A program made the position numbers and the translations under genes. A stretch of DNA of 36,277 nt from Labilithrix sp. (GTDB lineage Bacteria; Myxococcota_A; Polyangia; Polyangiales; Polyangiaceae): contig JAHBWD010000078.1 in assembly GCA_019637175.1 (NCBI GenBank), positions 1 to 36,277 of the forward strand, read 5' to 3'. This document shows, piece after piece, positions 23,545-32,040 of this stretch. How positions within the stretch are numbered: the first letter of the stretch is position 1; each line of letters begins with the position of its first letter. The notes under the pieces were generated by a model. The model made no database searches. It saw nothing but the letters and a program-made list of their open reading frames with translations, and was not told the DNA's origin.

Positions 23545-24132
23545 CTAATTTTGCAGGGGTTTCTTGGTCTTGAGCTGGACGAGATCCGCGCTTGCTTGCG
23601 CCGCCGCACGGTCGGGCTCGGCGCCGTAGCCGGCCTCTTCGAAGGCCGCCGCGGCCTCGGCCACCTCGGACTCGGAGGCGTCGGCGATCTCGCGGACCTT
23701 CACCGCGTAGTGCAGCGTCATTCCCGCGAGCGGGTGGTTCGCGTCGAGGACGACGCTCTCCTCGGTGACCTCGACGACGCGCATCGGCACCTCGTCACCG
23801 TCGGGCGACTCGGCGACGAGCTCGTCGCCCGCGCGCACCGTCTTCGGATTCGGGACGTCGCTGCGATCGATCTCGAGGACGAGCTCTTCGTCGCGATCGC
23901 CGAAGCCCTCGGCGGCCGGAACGACGACCTCGCGCTCGTCGCCCTGCGCGAGACCGGCGAGCGCCACCTCGAGGCCGGGGACGAGCATGCCGTAGCCGTG
24001 CACGTACACGATCGGCTCGCCGCCTTCGCCGTCGCTCGCGTCGAGCACGTCGCCCTTGTCGTCGCGCAGCGTGTAGTCGAGGACGACGCGCGCGTTCGGT
24101 TGGATGGTCTTGCCCGGCATGGCGAGCACCAT
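23545..24132 (-). CDS. slyD: SlyD-type FKBP peptidyl-prolyl cis-trans isomerase
   Basis: Folding helper that isomerises prolyl bonds; 195 residues. The FKBP fold is split by an insert-in-flap chaperone domain as in SlyD. The FKBP core is RVVLDYTLRDDKGDVLDASD, VYVHGYGMLVPGLEVALAGL and, after the flap, HPLAGMTLHYAVKVREI. The flap is about residues 75-130 (EGFGDRDEELVLEIDRSDVP). The C-terminal extension (60 residues, Ala/Glu-rich) lacks the His/Cys-rich metal tail of E. coli SlyD. ATG 24120 (four residues shorter) is an equally good start. It is cytoplasmic. It begins 16 bp after the stop of the glycine-rich lipoprotein gene. Confidence 0.93.
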   Translation of the reverse strand: MVLAMPGKTIQPNARVVLDYTLRDDKGDVLDASDGEGGEPIVYVHGYGMLVPGLEVALAGLAQGDEREVVVPAAEGFGDRDEELVLEIDRSDVPNPKTVRAGDELVAESPDGDEVPMRVVEVTEESVVLDANHPLAGMTLHYAVKVREIADASESEVAEAAAAFEEAGYGAEPDRAAAQASADLVQLKTKKPLQN

Positions 24133-24148
24133 GCTAGTGCGCGAGCGC

Positions 24149-25267
24149 TCAATACGGAACGATCGGGCCCATTCCCTCGAACCGATCCTGCACGCTCGCG
24201 CGGACGAGCCGCGCGCTGCCGGCGCGGCCGGGCTTGCCGTTGGGCCCGCTCGGCCCCGGCGCGCCGCGGAGCGAGCCGCCTTCTCGGAACGCAGCCCAGC
24301 CGCCCTCGCCGCCTTTGCCCGGCAGGCCTCCGGGGCCGCCCTCGCCGCCGCGGACGTCGGCGACGACCATGCGCTCGAGATCGTCGAAGCGATCGTCGAC
24401 GACGATCTCGACGTTGCCCCCCGCGCCGCCTTCGCCGCCCTCGCCGCCGGCCTCGCCGCGGCCGCCGCGGCCGTAGACGTAGCGGCCGTCGCGACGGTCG
24501 CCGGGGAGGCCGCGCGCGCCTTGGCCGCCGCGACCGCCGGCGCCGCCCTGACCGCCGCGCGCGAGCACCTTCAACGTCGTGCCGGGGGCGACGAGCGTGA
24601 CGCGATCGAGATCGCCGAGCGAGCGCGCGGCGAGGAGCTTCGTGTAGTCCGGCGTCCTGACCCACGTGACGTACACGGTGAGATCGGGACCTTTGCCGCC
24701 GGGCCCGCCTTCCTGACCGGCGTGGCCCGCGGCGGCGGGCGAGACGTCGTCTTGACCCTCGTCGATCTCGTGGTTGCGCTCGGCGGCGATCGCGTCGTCG
24801 CCGTCGAGCGCGGGCGCGCCGTAACGGCCGGGCGCGCCGATCGTCGCGGTGCACTCGTACGCGGGCGGGAAGCGCACCGAGAACGCGGGGCCGTGCGGCG
24901 CGCGCGCGTAGATGACGAAGCCCGTCTGCGCGGAGACCGTCACGTCGGGGCTCGGATAGTACGCGCCGTTCTCGCCGAAGAAGCCCTGCGGGCTCGACAA
25001 GTGAAGCTGGCGCAGATCGAAGATCGCGTCGTCGAGATCGTAGCGGCGCTGCACGAGGTGGCGCATCTCGCCGTCGACCACGGCGTCGAGCTCGACGTCG
25101 AGATCGAGAGGCTGGCCGGGGCAGATCGCGCTCCGCGGGTTCTTCAGCGCGAGGCGGACGACGCGCGTGTCGGCACGGTAGAGATCGACGGGCGCTGTGC
25201 GCATCGGCACGCATCCGCCGACAGCGCACCCCATGACGACGAGCGCGAGGACGATGCTGCGGTACAT
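24149..25267 (-). CDS. Glycine-rich collagen-like lipoprotein
   Basis: Protein of 372 residues from ATG 25267; the frame continues upstream only to a TTG. It has a lipoprotein signal with two possible lipoboxes (VMGC, Cys14; VGGC, Cys19). Residues about 25-180 form a beta-rich domain with LDLDVELDAVVDGEMRHLVQ and FVIYARAPHGPAFSVRF. The second half alternates short beta strands with glycine-rich arrays (GGQGGAGGRGGQGARGLPGD, GRGGRGEAGGEGGEGGAGG, GGEGGPGGLPGKGGEGGW and GPSGPNGKPGRAG). The spacing is mostly GGx and Gxx, recalling polyglycine-II or collagen-like folds. The protein is likely surface exposed. I do not know the family. The gene lies between a dehydratase and slyD on the same strand, with a CG palindrome upstream. 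Confidence 0.82.
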   Translation of the reverse strand: MYRSIVLALVVMGCAVGGCVPMRTAPVDLYRADTRVVRLALKNPRSAICPGQPLDLDVELDAVVDGEMRHLVQRRYDLDDAIFDLRQLHLSSPQGFFGENGAYYPSPDVTVSAQTGFVIYARAPHGPAFSVRFPPAYECTATIGAPGRYGAPALDGDDAIAAERNHEIDEGQDDVSPAAAGHAGQEGGPGGKGPDLTVYVTWVRTPDYTKLLAARSLGDLDRVTLVAPGTTLKVLARGGQGGAGGRGGQGARGLPGDRRDGRYVYGRGGRGEAGGEGGEGGAGGNVEIVVDDRFDDLERMVVADVRGGEGGPGGLPGKGGEGGWAAFREGGSLRGAPGPSGPNGKPGRAGSARLVRASVQDRFEGMGPIVPY

Positions 25268-25296
25268 CCGAGAGAGCGACCGCAGCAAGATCGGCG

Positions 25297-25312
25297 CCGC
25301 GCGCGCGCGCGG
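25297..25312. repeat. 16-bp perfect CG palindrome
   Basis: CCGCGCGCGCGCGCGG reads identically on both strands and sits in the 109-bp gap between the dehydratase stop (25377) and the lipoprotein start (25267). As RNA it could form a short hairpin; as DNA it is an alternating tract like the one after holA. Confidence 0.5.
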
Positions 25313-25376
25313 AGAAATGGCTCGCGACGCGGCGCGCGAGGACGCGCCTTCACGGACGGTGGCGATGTGTTTTGCG

Positions 25377-27380
25377 TCAGATCGCTTCGGGGCCCGCGAT
25401 GTGGCCGACGATGGCGCTCGCCGCGATGACGAGCGGGCTCGCGAGGTACACCTTTCCGGGCCCGCTCCGGCCGGGGAAGTTCCGGTTGATCGCGCTGACG
25501 GTGACCTGGTCGGGCGAGTCGCTCACGCCCGGGCCCGCCTTGATGCACGCGCCGCACGAAGGGTCGACGAGCTCGGCGCCCGCGGCGCGGAAGATCTCGA
25601 GGTAGCCCTTCGACTCGGCGTAGCGCCGGATGTCTTGCGAGCCGAACTGGATGTAGAGGTGCACGCCCTCCTTCACGCGCTTGCCCTTCTTCACCGCGGC
25701 GTCGAGCACCGACGCGTACATGTCCATGTCGGCCTTCTTGCCGCCGGTGCACGACCCGCCGTACGCGATGTCGATCTTCACCGCGCTGCCGCCGGAGGCG
25801 GACGCGAGATCGCGGAGGGGCACGCCGTTGCGCGGATCGCCGGGCGTCGCGATCATCGGCTCGATCGCGCCGAGATCGATCTCGAAGGTGGCGACGTAGG
25901 AGGCGCCCTCGTCGGCCTTCACGATCCGCGCGCGCACGCTCTCGGCGTCGAGGCCGCGCTGCTTGACGAGGTAGTCGACGACGACCTCGTCGGCCTCGAT
26001 GATCCCGGTGAAGCCGCCGGCCTCGACCGCCATGTTGGTGAGCGTGGCGCGCTCGTCGAGCGGCAGCGCGGCGACGCCGTCGCCCGCGAACTCGAGGACC
26101 TTGCCGATCCCCTGCCCGCTCTTGAAGAACTCCTGGCTCAAGATGTGGAGCATGACGTCTTTCGCGCAGACGCCGCTCTTCAGCGTGCCCTTCAAGACGA
26201 AGCGCGCCGTCTCCGGCACCGTCACGCGCACGTCTTTCGTGTACCAGGCGTTCGCCATGTCGGTGGAGCCGACGCCGAACGCGAAGCAGCCGAGCGCGCC
26301 CGCCATGCAGGTGTGCGAGTCGGTGCCGGCCACGAGCTGGCCCGGGAGCGCGATCTCTTCGATCACCTTGTTGTGGCAGATGGCCTCGGAGCCGACGAGC
26401 TTGCCGTCGCGGTGGACCTCGCCGTAGAGCTTGACGCCCTGGCGCTTGGTGAAGTCTTCCTGCACCACGGCGAGCTTCTCGGCTTGCTCGCGAAGCCCCA
26501 TGTCGCGGTGTGCCTTGGGCATGACGAGGTCGAGGAACGTGAGGTGATCGCGGAACGCCCAAACGCTCGCCGGATCGGTGACCTTCGCGTCTTGGCCCAT
26601 CTCGGCGACGAAGAGCGACTCCGCCATCGGCGTGACGTACTCGTGCGAGAAGCGCACGTCGGTGCGCGCGAAGAAGGCGTCGCCCGGCTTCACGGCGGCG
26701 ACGCCGAGCGCGCCGCTCTGCGCGTCGGTGATCGCGTGCGCGGCGAGGATCTTCTCGCACAGCGTCATCGGGCGCGCCGGGGTCGTGATCGCCGGCGGCG
26801 TCGTTTCGCCCGCGAGGCGCGCGCGGTTGTACGCGAAGAGGCCGCCGTGCTCGACGATGGCGGCGCTGATCGGATCGAGGCCGCTCGTGAACTCGGAGAT
26901 CGGGATCTCTTCGCCCTTCTCGATCCGCTCGATGAGCCCGAAGTCGGTCGACGTGAGCAGGCCGATGTTCTGCGCGTTCTGCCGGTAGATCTTCTCGATG
27001 CTCTTGGCGATGACGAGCTGCACGCCCGACTTGAGCTCGCTGTACGGAGCCGTCTCGCGGCTCGAGCCGCATCCCTTCGAGATGCCGCTCACGATGACGC
27101 CGAAGCCGCCGTTCTTGATCGCGTCGCGCCCGACCTTGCCGCCGCGCAGCCCGACCAGGCAGTAGCGCGCGAGCGTCTCGTCGAAGTAGTAGCAAACCCA
27201 GCCGGGCGTGAGCTCGTCGGTGGAGATGTTCGACATCAGCGGGCGCTTCGGATCCCAGGCGAGATCCTCGCCGGCGAGCTGCTTCTCGAGGAGCGCCGTG
27301 TCTTCGGTCACGTAGAGGATGCGCCCGCGAACGCGAGTGGCGTGCGTGCTTCGAGCGGTGCGAGCGGTGCCGGCCGACAT
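25377..27380 (-). CDS. Single-chain isopropylmalate dehydratase-like (aconitase superfamily) enzyme with N-terminal swivel domain
   Basis: Iron-sulfur dehydratase of 667 residues from ATG 27380 (AAGGGA 6 bp upstream). The aconitase [4Fe-4S] ligands are present: Cys544 in GGSCTGG, Cys609 and Cys612 in DPSCGAC. GTDSHT is at 352-357. The small-subunit-type swivel domain (SGISKGCGSSRETAPYSELK, then AKSIEKIYRQNAQNIGLL) lies at about residues 15-190, before the catalytic domains, whereas in LeuCD it is a separate protein and in AcnA it is C-terminal. By similarity it fits 3-isopropylmalate dehydratase/homoaconitase best, so a role in leucine synthesis is likely, but the sequence does not settle the substrate. 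It stands alone, with a glycosyltransferase diverging 85 bp away. Confidence 0.88.
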   Translation of the reverse strand: MSAGTARTARSTHATRVRGRILYVTEDTALLEKQLAGEDLAWDPKRPLMSNISTDELTPGWVCYYFDETLARYCLVGLRGGKVGRDAIKNGGFGVIVSGISKGCGSSRETAPYSELKSGVQLVIAKSIEKIYRQNAQNIGLLTSTDFGLIERIEKGEEIPISEFTSGLDPISAAIVEHGGLFAYNRARLAGETTPPAITTPARPMTLCEKILAAHAITDAQSGALGVAAVKPGDAFFARTDVRFSHEYVTPMAESLFVAEMGQDAKVTDPASVWAFRDHLTFLDLVMPKAHRDMGLREQAEKLAVVQEDFTKRQGVKLYGEVHRDGKLVGSEAICHNKVIEEIALPGQLVAGTDSHTCMAGALGCFAFGVGSTDMANAWYTKDVRVTVPETARFVLKGTLKSGVCAKDVMLHILSQEFFKSGQGIGKVLEFAGDGVAALPLDERATLTNMAVEAGGFTGIIEADEVVVDYLVKQRGLDAESVRARIVKADEGASYVATFEIDLGAIEPMIATPGDPRNGVPLRDLASASGGSAVKIDIAYGGSCTGGKKADMDMYASVLDAAVKKGKRVKEGVHLYIQFGSQDIRRYAESKGYLEIFRAAGAELVDPSCGACIKAGPGVSDSPDQVTVSAINRNFPGRSGPGKVYLASPLVIAASAIVGHIAGPEAI

Positions 27381-27465
27381 GAAATTCCCTTTAGCACGGG
27401 CAGCCTCGTGCGGGCAGGACGCGAGACCCATGGCGCGGGCACGTCGCTTCGGGGTAAGTAGAGCC

Positions 27466-28365
27466 GTGCGCATCTGCGTGGTCACGACGAGCTATCCGGC
27501 GCGCGACGGCGACCCGGCCGGGCACTTCGTGAAGACCGAGGTCGACGAGCTCGAGCGCGCCGGCCACGAGGTCGTGGTCGTCACGCCGCGTCCGGGCGGA
27601 GCCTTCGGGTGGCCGGGCGCCGTCGCCCGCCTCGAAGAGCGGCCGTGGCGCATCGGCGGCGCCGCGGCGTGGATGGCGCTCGCGACGGCGAAGATCCGGC
27701 GCGCCAGACCGCAGCGCATCGTCGCGCACTGGAGCGTTCCCTCCGCGTGGCCCGTCGTCCGCGCGTCGAACGTCTCCGGTGCTTCGCTGGAGGTCGTCTC
27801 GCACGGCGCGGACGTGCGCCTCCTCGTCGCGCTGCCCGCGCGCGTTCGCCGGTCGATCGTGGCGGGCATCGCGGCGCGCGCCGCGAGCTGGCGCTTCGTG
27901 TCCGAGTCGCTCCTCGAGATGCTCGAGAAGACGCTGGATCCGCGCGTCGCGCGCGATCTCCGCGCGATCGCGCGCATCGCGCCGGCGCCGCTCGGCATGA
28001 TCGACGTCGCCGACGACGTGCGCGCGCACCGAAGCGCGCTCGGCGCGCGGCCGCTCTACGTGTGCGCGGGGCGCCTCGTCGCGAGCAAGCGCGTCGACAA
28101 GGTGATCGACTACGTGGCGACCCTGCGAGACCGCGAGCACGAGCCGGTGCTCGTCGTCCTCGGCGACGGGCCCGAACGCCCGCGCCTCGAGCAGCTCGCC
28201 CAGCGGTGGCAGATCGACGTTCGCTTCCTCGGGAACATGCCGCGGCGCGAGGCGCTCGGCTGGATCGGCGCGGCCGACGAGGTGGTCCACGCCTCGGTGG
28301 CCGAGGGCCTCTCGACGGTCCTTCGCGAGGCCGAGCACTTGGGCGTGAAGGTGACGGTCCTCTGA
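27466..28365 (+). CDS. GT4-family glycosyltransferase, short at the C terminus
   Basis: Protein of 299 residues from GTG 27466, giving VRICVVTTSYPARDGDPAGH, the usual N terminus of GT-B glycosyltransferases (ATG 27430 is an alternative). The N-terminal acceptor half includes VSHGADVRLLVAL. The donor half starts at about residue 200 with LYVCAGRLVASKRVDKVIDY and VLVVLGDGPERPRLEQLAQR, and the ExxxxxxxE nucleotide-sugar motif is in EGLSTVLREAEHLGV. The protein then stops at KVTVL, about 60-90 residues earlier than typical members, losing the terminal helices that return to the first domain. The PP2C gene begins 28 bp later, so there is no room for the missing part. Sugar and acceptor unknown; activity uncertain. 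Confidence 0.85.
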   Translation: MRICVVTTSYPARDGDPAGHFVKTEVDELERAGHEVVVVTPRPGGAFGWPGAVARLEERPWRIGGAAAWMALATAKIRRARPQRIVAHWSVPSAWPVVRASNVSGASLEVVSHGADVRLLVALPARVRRSIVAGIAARAASWRFVSESLLEMLEKTLDPRVARDLRAIARIAPAPLGMIDVADDVRAHRSALGARPLYVCAGRLVASKRVDKVIDYVATLRDREHEPVLVVLGDGPERPRLEQLAQRWQIDVRFLGNMPRREALGWIGAADEVVHASVAEGLSTVLREAEHLGVKVTVL

Positions 28366-28393
28366 CCGGTTTGATACGCTCACCGCGTCGCCC

Positions 28394-29599
28394 ATGACCA
28401 ACCAGGACGTCATGCTCGTCGCCGTGGCGCTGATCGGGGTAGCCGGCGTCGGCTACCTGTTCGGGCGCCGCACCGCGCACGAGGAGAAGGCGAAAGAGCC
28501 GCTTCCGGCCGGGAGCGAAGACGACGAGCCGAAGCCGAAGCCGAAGCCGAAGCGGGCGAAGCCGAAGGAAGAGGAGGCGCCTCCGAGCGGCGGCGAAGCG
28601 ATCGCCACCGCCAACGCGACGCCGCCTCCGGCCCCGTCGGTGGCGCCGCCGCAGCCCGACATCCCTCGCGTCAACTTCGACAAAGACGAAGACGATCTCG
28701 ACGTCACGAAGGTCGGCGCGGCCCTCGCGGGCAAAGGCGACCGCGTCATCTATCAGCCGCCGCTCCAGCGGATCGTGCACGACGACGAGGCCGAGGTCGA
28801 CGAGCCGACGGGCGTGACGTCGATGTTCCTCGTCCACGCCACCGCGCAGACCGACACGGGTCTGCGGCGCAAGCGCAACGAAGACAGCCTCCTCGTGCTC
28901 GAGAAGCAGAACCTCTTCGTCGTCGCCGACGGGATGGGCGGTCACCGCGGCGGCGAGATCGCGAGCCGCCTCGCCTGCACGACGATGGCGATGGCGGCGA
29001 GCACGGGACAGTACGAAGGCGATCCGCACGAGGGCGTGCCCCGCGAAGCGAGCGAGCTCGCCCGCGCGATCCAGATGGCGAACGCCCAGATCCAGGAGAC
29101 GGCGGCGAAGAACGCCGAGCTCGAAGGCATGGGCACGACGATCTGCGCCGCGCGCTTTTCGCCGAACAAGCAGCGCCTCTACGTCGGCCAGGTCGGCGAC
29201 AGCCGCTGCTATCGCCTGCGCGACGGCGTCTTCAAGCTGATGACCGCGGATCACACGATGGCCGATCTCGGCGTGCGCGGCCCCGAGTCGTCGCACCTCA
29301 GCCGCGCGGTCGGCGTGTGGCCCACGGTGCCGATCGACGTCGTCCTCGCGGTGCCTCAGCTCGGCGACGTGTATCTGCTCTGCTCCGACGGGCTCACGAA
29401 GATGCTCCCCGACGAGGTGATCGGGACCGTGCTGCGCTCGGAGGAGGATCCGAAGGCGGCCGTCGAGCGCCTGATCCTGTTCGCGAACTCGCGCGGGGGC
29501 AAAGACAACATCACCGTCGTCCTCGTGCGCGTCGTTCCTCCCGACTGGAAGGCGCCGCGCGCGACGCGGCCGGATCAGACGCTGATCGGCACGGGCTGA
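28394..29599 (+). CDS. Membrane-anchored PP2C-type Ser/Thr protein phosphatase
   Basis: Metal-dependent phosphatase of 401 residues. One N-terminal helix (about 5-23, DVMLVAVALIGVAGVGYLFG) anchors it, followed by a long Lys/Pro/Glu-rich linker (residues 25-140, with a KPKPKPKRAKPK stretch). The catalytic domain then begins (TDTGLRRKRNEDSLLV). The metal-binding and catalytic motifs are complete: RNED, VVADGMGGHRGG, VGQVGDSRCYRL, LLCSDGLTKML and GGKDNITVVLV. The domain faces the cytoplasm if the helix is a simple N-out signal anchor. It could oppose the two Ser/Thr kinases in this window, but no direct link is shown. It follows the glycosyltransferase by 28 bp and converges with the creatininase-family gene 12 bp away. 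Confidence 0.94.
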   Translation: MTNQDVMLVAVALIGVAGVGYLFGRRTAHEEKAKEPLPAGSEDDEPKPKPKPKRAKPKEEEAPPSGGEAIATANATPPPAPSVAPPQPDIPRVNFDKDEDDLDVTKVGAALAGKGDRVIYQPPLQRIVHDDEAEVDEPTGVTSMFLVHATAQTDTGLRRKRNEDSLLVLEKQNLFVVADGMGGHRGGEIASRLACTTMAMAASTGQYEGDPHEGVPREASELARAIQMANAQIQETAAKNAELEGMGTTICAARFSPNKQRLYVGQVGDSRCYRLRDGVFKLMTADHTMADLGVRGPESSHLSRAVGVWPTVPIDVVLAVPQLGDVYLLCSDGLTKMLPDEVIGTVLRSEEDPKAAVERLILFANSRGGKDNITVVLVRVVPPDWKAPRATRPDQTLIGTG

Positions 29600-29611
29600 G
29601 CGAGCGCGCGT

Positions 29612-30343
29612 CTAAACGGGCGCGGCGCGAAGCGCGTCGAGCTCGGAGAGCACGGCGTCGACGAACGCCTCGACGAGCTTGCGCCCCTTCTCGCGCGTGG
29701 CGAGCGTGGGATCGCCCCAGGTGCCCGTGGGTGAATACGTGCCCTCGCCCGCGGGATCGCGCGTGAGCCCGCCGCCGCGATCGGGCGTGTAGTCGCGCAC
29801 GGCCTTGGTCATGTCGACGCGATCGGGCGCGAGGACGAGCATGATCGACGTCTCGAGCTCGTCGGCGTGCGTGCCGCCTTCTTGCTTCGACACCTCGCGC
29901 TCGACGGGCGCGAGGGCCTCGAGGACGTTCGTGTAGCGGAAGAGGATGCCTTCACGCGCGAGCAGCTCGGCGGCCGGCGCGAGCGCGCGCACCGTGGAGA
30001 CGCCGGTGTTGAGCGCGTAGAAGCGGCGCGGACCGTGACGCGCGATCGAGCGCACGACGTCGACGGTCATGTCGCGCGCGGTCTCGAGGCGCAGCGTCGT
30101 CGATCCCGGGTACTCCACGAACGCGGGATAGAAGTGGTACGAGAGCGTGGGCGCGACGACGACGTCGGCGACCTCGGCGACGAGGCGCGCGTAGCCGTCG
30201 GCGAGGCGCTCGTCGTTGTCGAGGCGGAGGTGCGGGCCGTGCTCCTTCGCCGCGGCGCCGATGGGCACGACGACGACGGTCTCGGGCCCGAGGGTCTTCT
30301 CGGCCTCGAGCCACGTCAGATCGCGGAGGAAGACGCCCGCCAT
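29612..30343 (-). CDS. Creatininase-family amidohydrolase homologue
   Basis: Protein of 243 residues in the creatininase/MftE superfamily, metal-dependent enzymes acting on amide or cyclic amide bonds. Likely metal-binding segments are KEHGPHLRLDND (His35, His38, Asp42/Asp44) and GTHADELETS (His159, Glu162). FVEYPGSTTLR matches the family's FPGT segment. The usual GHGGN motif is replaced by LNTGVSTVRAL, so the active site differs from classical creatininase and catalysis is uncertain. The start is 7 bp after the SDR stop, so they share a transcript. Creatinine itself is an unlikely substrate. Confidence 0.85.
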   Translation of the reverse strand: MAGVFLRDLTWLEAEKTLGPETVVVVPIGAAAKEHGPHLRLDNDERLADGYARLVAEVADVVVAPTLSYHFYPAFVEYPGSTTLRLETARDMTVDVVRSIARHGPRRFYALNTGVSTVRALAPAAELLAREGILFRYTNVLEALAPVEREVSKQEGGTHADELETSIMLVLAPDRVDMTKAVRDYTPDRGGGLTRDPAGEGTYSPTGTWGDPTLATREKGRKLVEAFVDAVLSELDALRAAPV

Positions 30344-30350
30344 CAGGACA

Positions 30351-31199
30351 TCAGGACCAGGTCACCCCGCAGAGCTCCTCGGAGATCGACCAGAGGCGCT
30401 TGGCGTTCTCGTCGTTGCGCGCTGCCCGCGAGGGCTTCGCCACGGCAGACTTCACGAAGTACGCACCGCTCACGTCCTCGACGTCGGGCGCGCTCGCGAG
30501 GTGGATCGACGTTCGGGCGCCTTGCGCGGAGGTGAGCAGGAAAGGACGCACGAGCTTCGCGCCCAGGCTGAAGAGCGCCGAGCCGCTCGCGCCGAAGTTC
30601 GACGCGACCGCGCCGGGATGGAGCGAGTTGGACGTCACGCCCTTGCCCTCGAAGCGCTTCGCCGACTCGCGCGCGAAGAGGATGTTGCAGAGCTTCGAGT
30701 CGCCGTAGACGCGCGTCTCTCCGTAGCCCTTCTTGCAGTAGGGCATGTCGTCCCAATCGGCGCGCGCGAGCATGTGACCGGCCGACGCGACGGTCACGAC
30801 GCGCGCAGGGGCGGACGCGGCGAGCAGCTCGCGGAGCTCGTAGGTCAGGAGCCACGCGGACAGGTGGTTCAGCGCGAACGTGCGCTCGAGACCGTCGATC
30901 GTCTCCTCGCGCGACTTGTGGATGAGGCCGGCGTTGTTCACCAGCACGTGGAGCCCGCCGAGCCGCTCCTTGATCTTCGCGGCCGCGGCGCGCACCTCGG
31001 CGAGCGAGTAGAGATCGGCGAGCACGAGCTCGAGCTCGGCGTCGGCTTGCGTCGACTTGATCGAATCGATCGCCGCCTGACCCCGCTCTTTGGAGCGAAC
31101 GACCATCACGACGCGCGCTCCTCTCTGCGCGAGCGCGCGCGCGGTCTCGAGCCCGATTCCGGAGCTTGCACCCGTGATGACGACCGTCCGGCCCTTCAT
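30351..31199 (-). CDS. Short-chain dehydrogenase/reductase, retinol-dehydrogenase-like
   Basis: NAD(P)-dependent oxidoreductase of 282 residues from ATG 31199. The Rossmann nucleotide motif is TGASSGIG, followed by NNAG (in LHVLVNNAGLIHKSREE), a serine in VVTVASAGHML, and the catalytic YxxxK as YGDSKLCNILFARE. The SLHPGAVAS segment after the active site is typical of the RDH/WWOX-like group. VVRSKERG just after the second strand, with Arg, favours NADP. Substrate unknown. It lies 26 bp after the envelope-protein gene and 7 bp before the creatininase-family gene, all minus strand. Confidence 0.93.
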   Translation of the reverse strand: MKGRTVVITGASSGIGLETARALAQRGARVVMVVRSKERGQAAIDSIKSTQADAELELVLADLYSLAEVRAAAAKIKERLGGLHVLVNNAGLIHKSREETIDGLERTFALNHLSAWLLTYELRELLAASAPARVVTVASAGHMLARADWDDMPYCKKGYGETRVYGDSKLCNILFARESAKRFEGKGVTSNSLHPGAVASNFGASGSALFSLGAKLVRPFLLTSAQGARTSIHLASAPDVEDVSGAYFVKSAVAKPSRAARNDENAKRLWSISEELCGVTWS

Positions 31200-31225
31200 G
31201 ACGGCCGAGCATACATGCCGGCGGC

Positions 31226-32032
31226 CTAGAACCGTATCGCGAACCCACGCGGTGCGGCCGTGAGCCCAGCCGCGCCGGCGCGCGCGTCGCTGCCGCGCGT
31301 GAGGAAGTAGACGGCCGCGGCGGCGCCGAGCGAGAGCAGCCCGACGCCTCCCACGACGTCGCCGGCCACGAAGAAGGTGCGCGTGCTCGAGATCTCGGCG
31401 TCGGTGCAGCCGGGGCGGCACGCGTCGAGGTCGCCCTTCTTCGACGCGCCGATCACGCCGAGGGTGATGCCCGTCAAGAGGAGGACGCCTCCGGCGATGC
31501 CGAGACCGACGGCCGCAGTGGGTACGCCGCGCGACGCGCCCGATCCGTGCGCGCACGTCACGCCGTCGGGCGCGAAGCGAAAGTCGAGGGTGCGACGCTC
31601 GCCGGCGACGAAGTCGAGCGTCTTGTCGTCGACCGTGCCGTTCGCGAGCGTCACGCGCACCTCGTGGATGCCCGGATCGACGAAGATCTCCGTGGTCGAC
31701 GCCTGCTTGATGCGATCGACCTCGACGATCGCGTCATCGCCGAGGATCTCGCACGCGTCGGCGCCGATCACGCGTACGTCGACGGGCACGAGCTTGTCGC
31801 GGATCTGCGCCGACCACTGCTTGCACTCCTCGACGAGGAGCGCGGGGCACGTCGGGCGCGCGCAGCGATCCGCCGCCGCGAGCGCCTTCATCCCCTCGTT
31901 GCGCTGCTGGAGGCGCTGCGCCTGCTCGTACGCGCGCGCGCACTCGACGCGCTCGTCGGCGCGCGCTTCGAAGGTCGACGTCAGGAGCGCGAGCGCGAGG
32001 GCCGCGCGAGCGGCGTGCATTGGTCGAAGCAT
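31226..32032 (-). CDS. Envelope protein with periplasmic beta domain and two membrane helices
   Basis: Protein of 268 residues from ATG 32032 (ATG 32020 also possible). A signal peptide (HAARAALALALLTSTFEARA) precedes a helical cysteine-bearing part (CARAYEQAQRLQQRNEG, then CARPTCPALLVEECKQW), a common layout in myxobacterial proteins. A PEGA-like beta segment follows (about 105-145, TTEIFVDPGIHEVRVTLANG). Two hydrophobic helices (GLGIAGGVLLLTGITLGVIG and FFVAGDVVGGVGLLSLGAAA) flank a loop with CRPGC. No enzymatic motif is seen. Function unknown; the gene lies among a kinase, a DUF1554 lipoprotein and an SDR on one strand. Confidence 0.78.
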   Translation of the reverse strand: MLRPMHAARAALALALLTSTFEARADERVECARAYEQAQRLQQRNEGMKALAAADRCARPTCPALLVEECKQWSAQIRDKLVPVDVRVIGADACEILGDDAIVEVDRIKQASTTEIFVDPGIHEVRVTLANGTVDDKTLDFVAGERRTLDFRFAPDGVTCAHGSGASRGVPTAAVGLGIAGGVLLLTGITLGVIGASKKGDLDACRPGCTDAEISSTRTFFVAGDVVGGVGLLSLGAAAAVYFLTRGSDARAGAAGLTAAPRGFAIRF

Positions 32033-32040
32033 ACCGATCG

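Noticed and set aside
28366..28393. Frameshift splitting the glycosyltransferase
   Set aside because: Only 28 bp separate the stop from the PP2C start and no frame there continues the GT-B fold, so a simple frameshift does not explain the short end.
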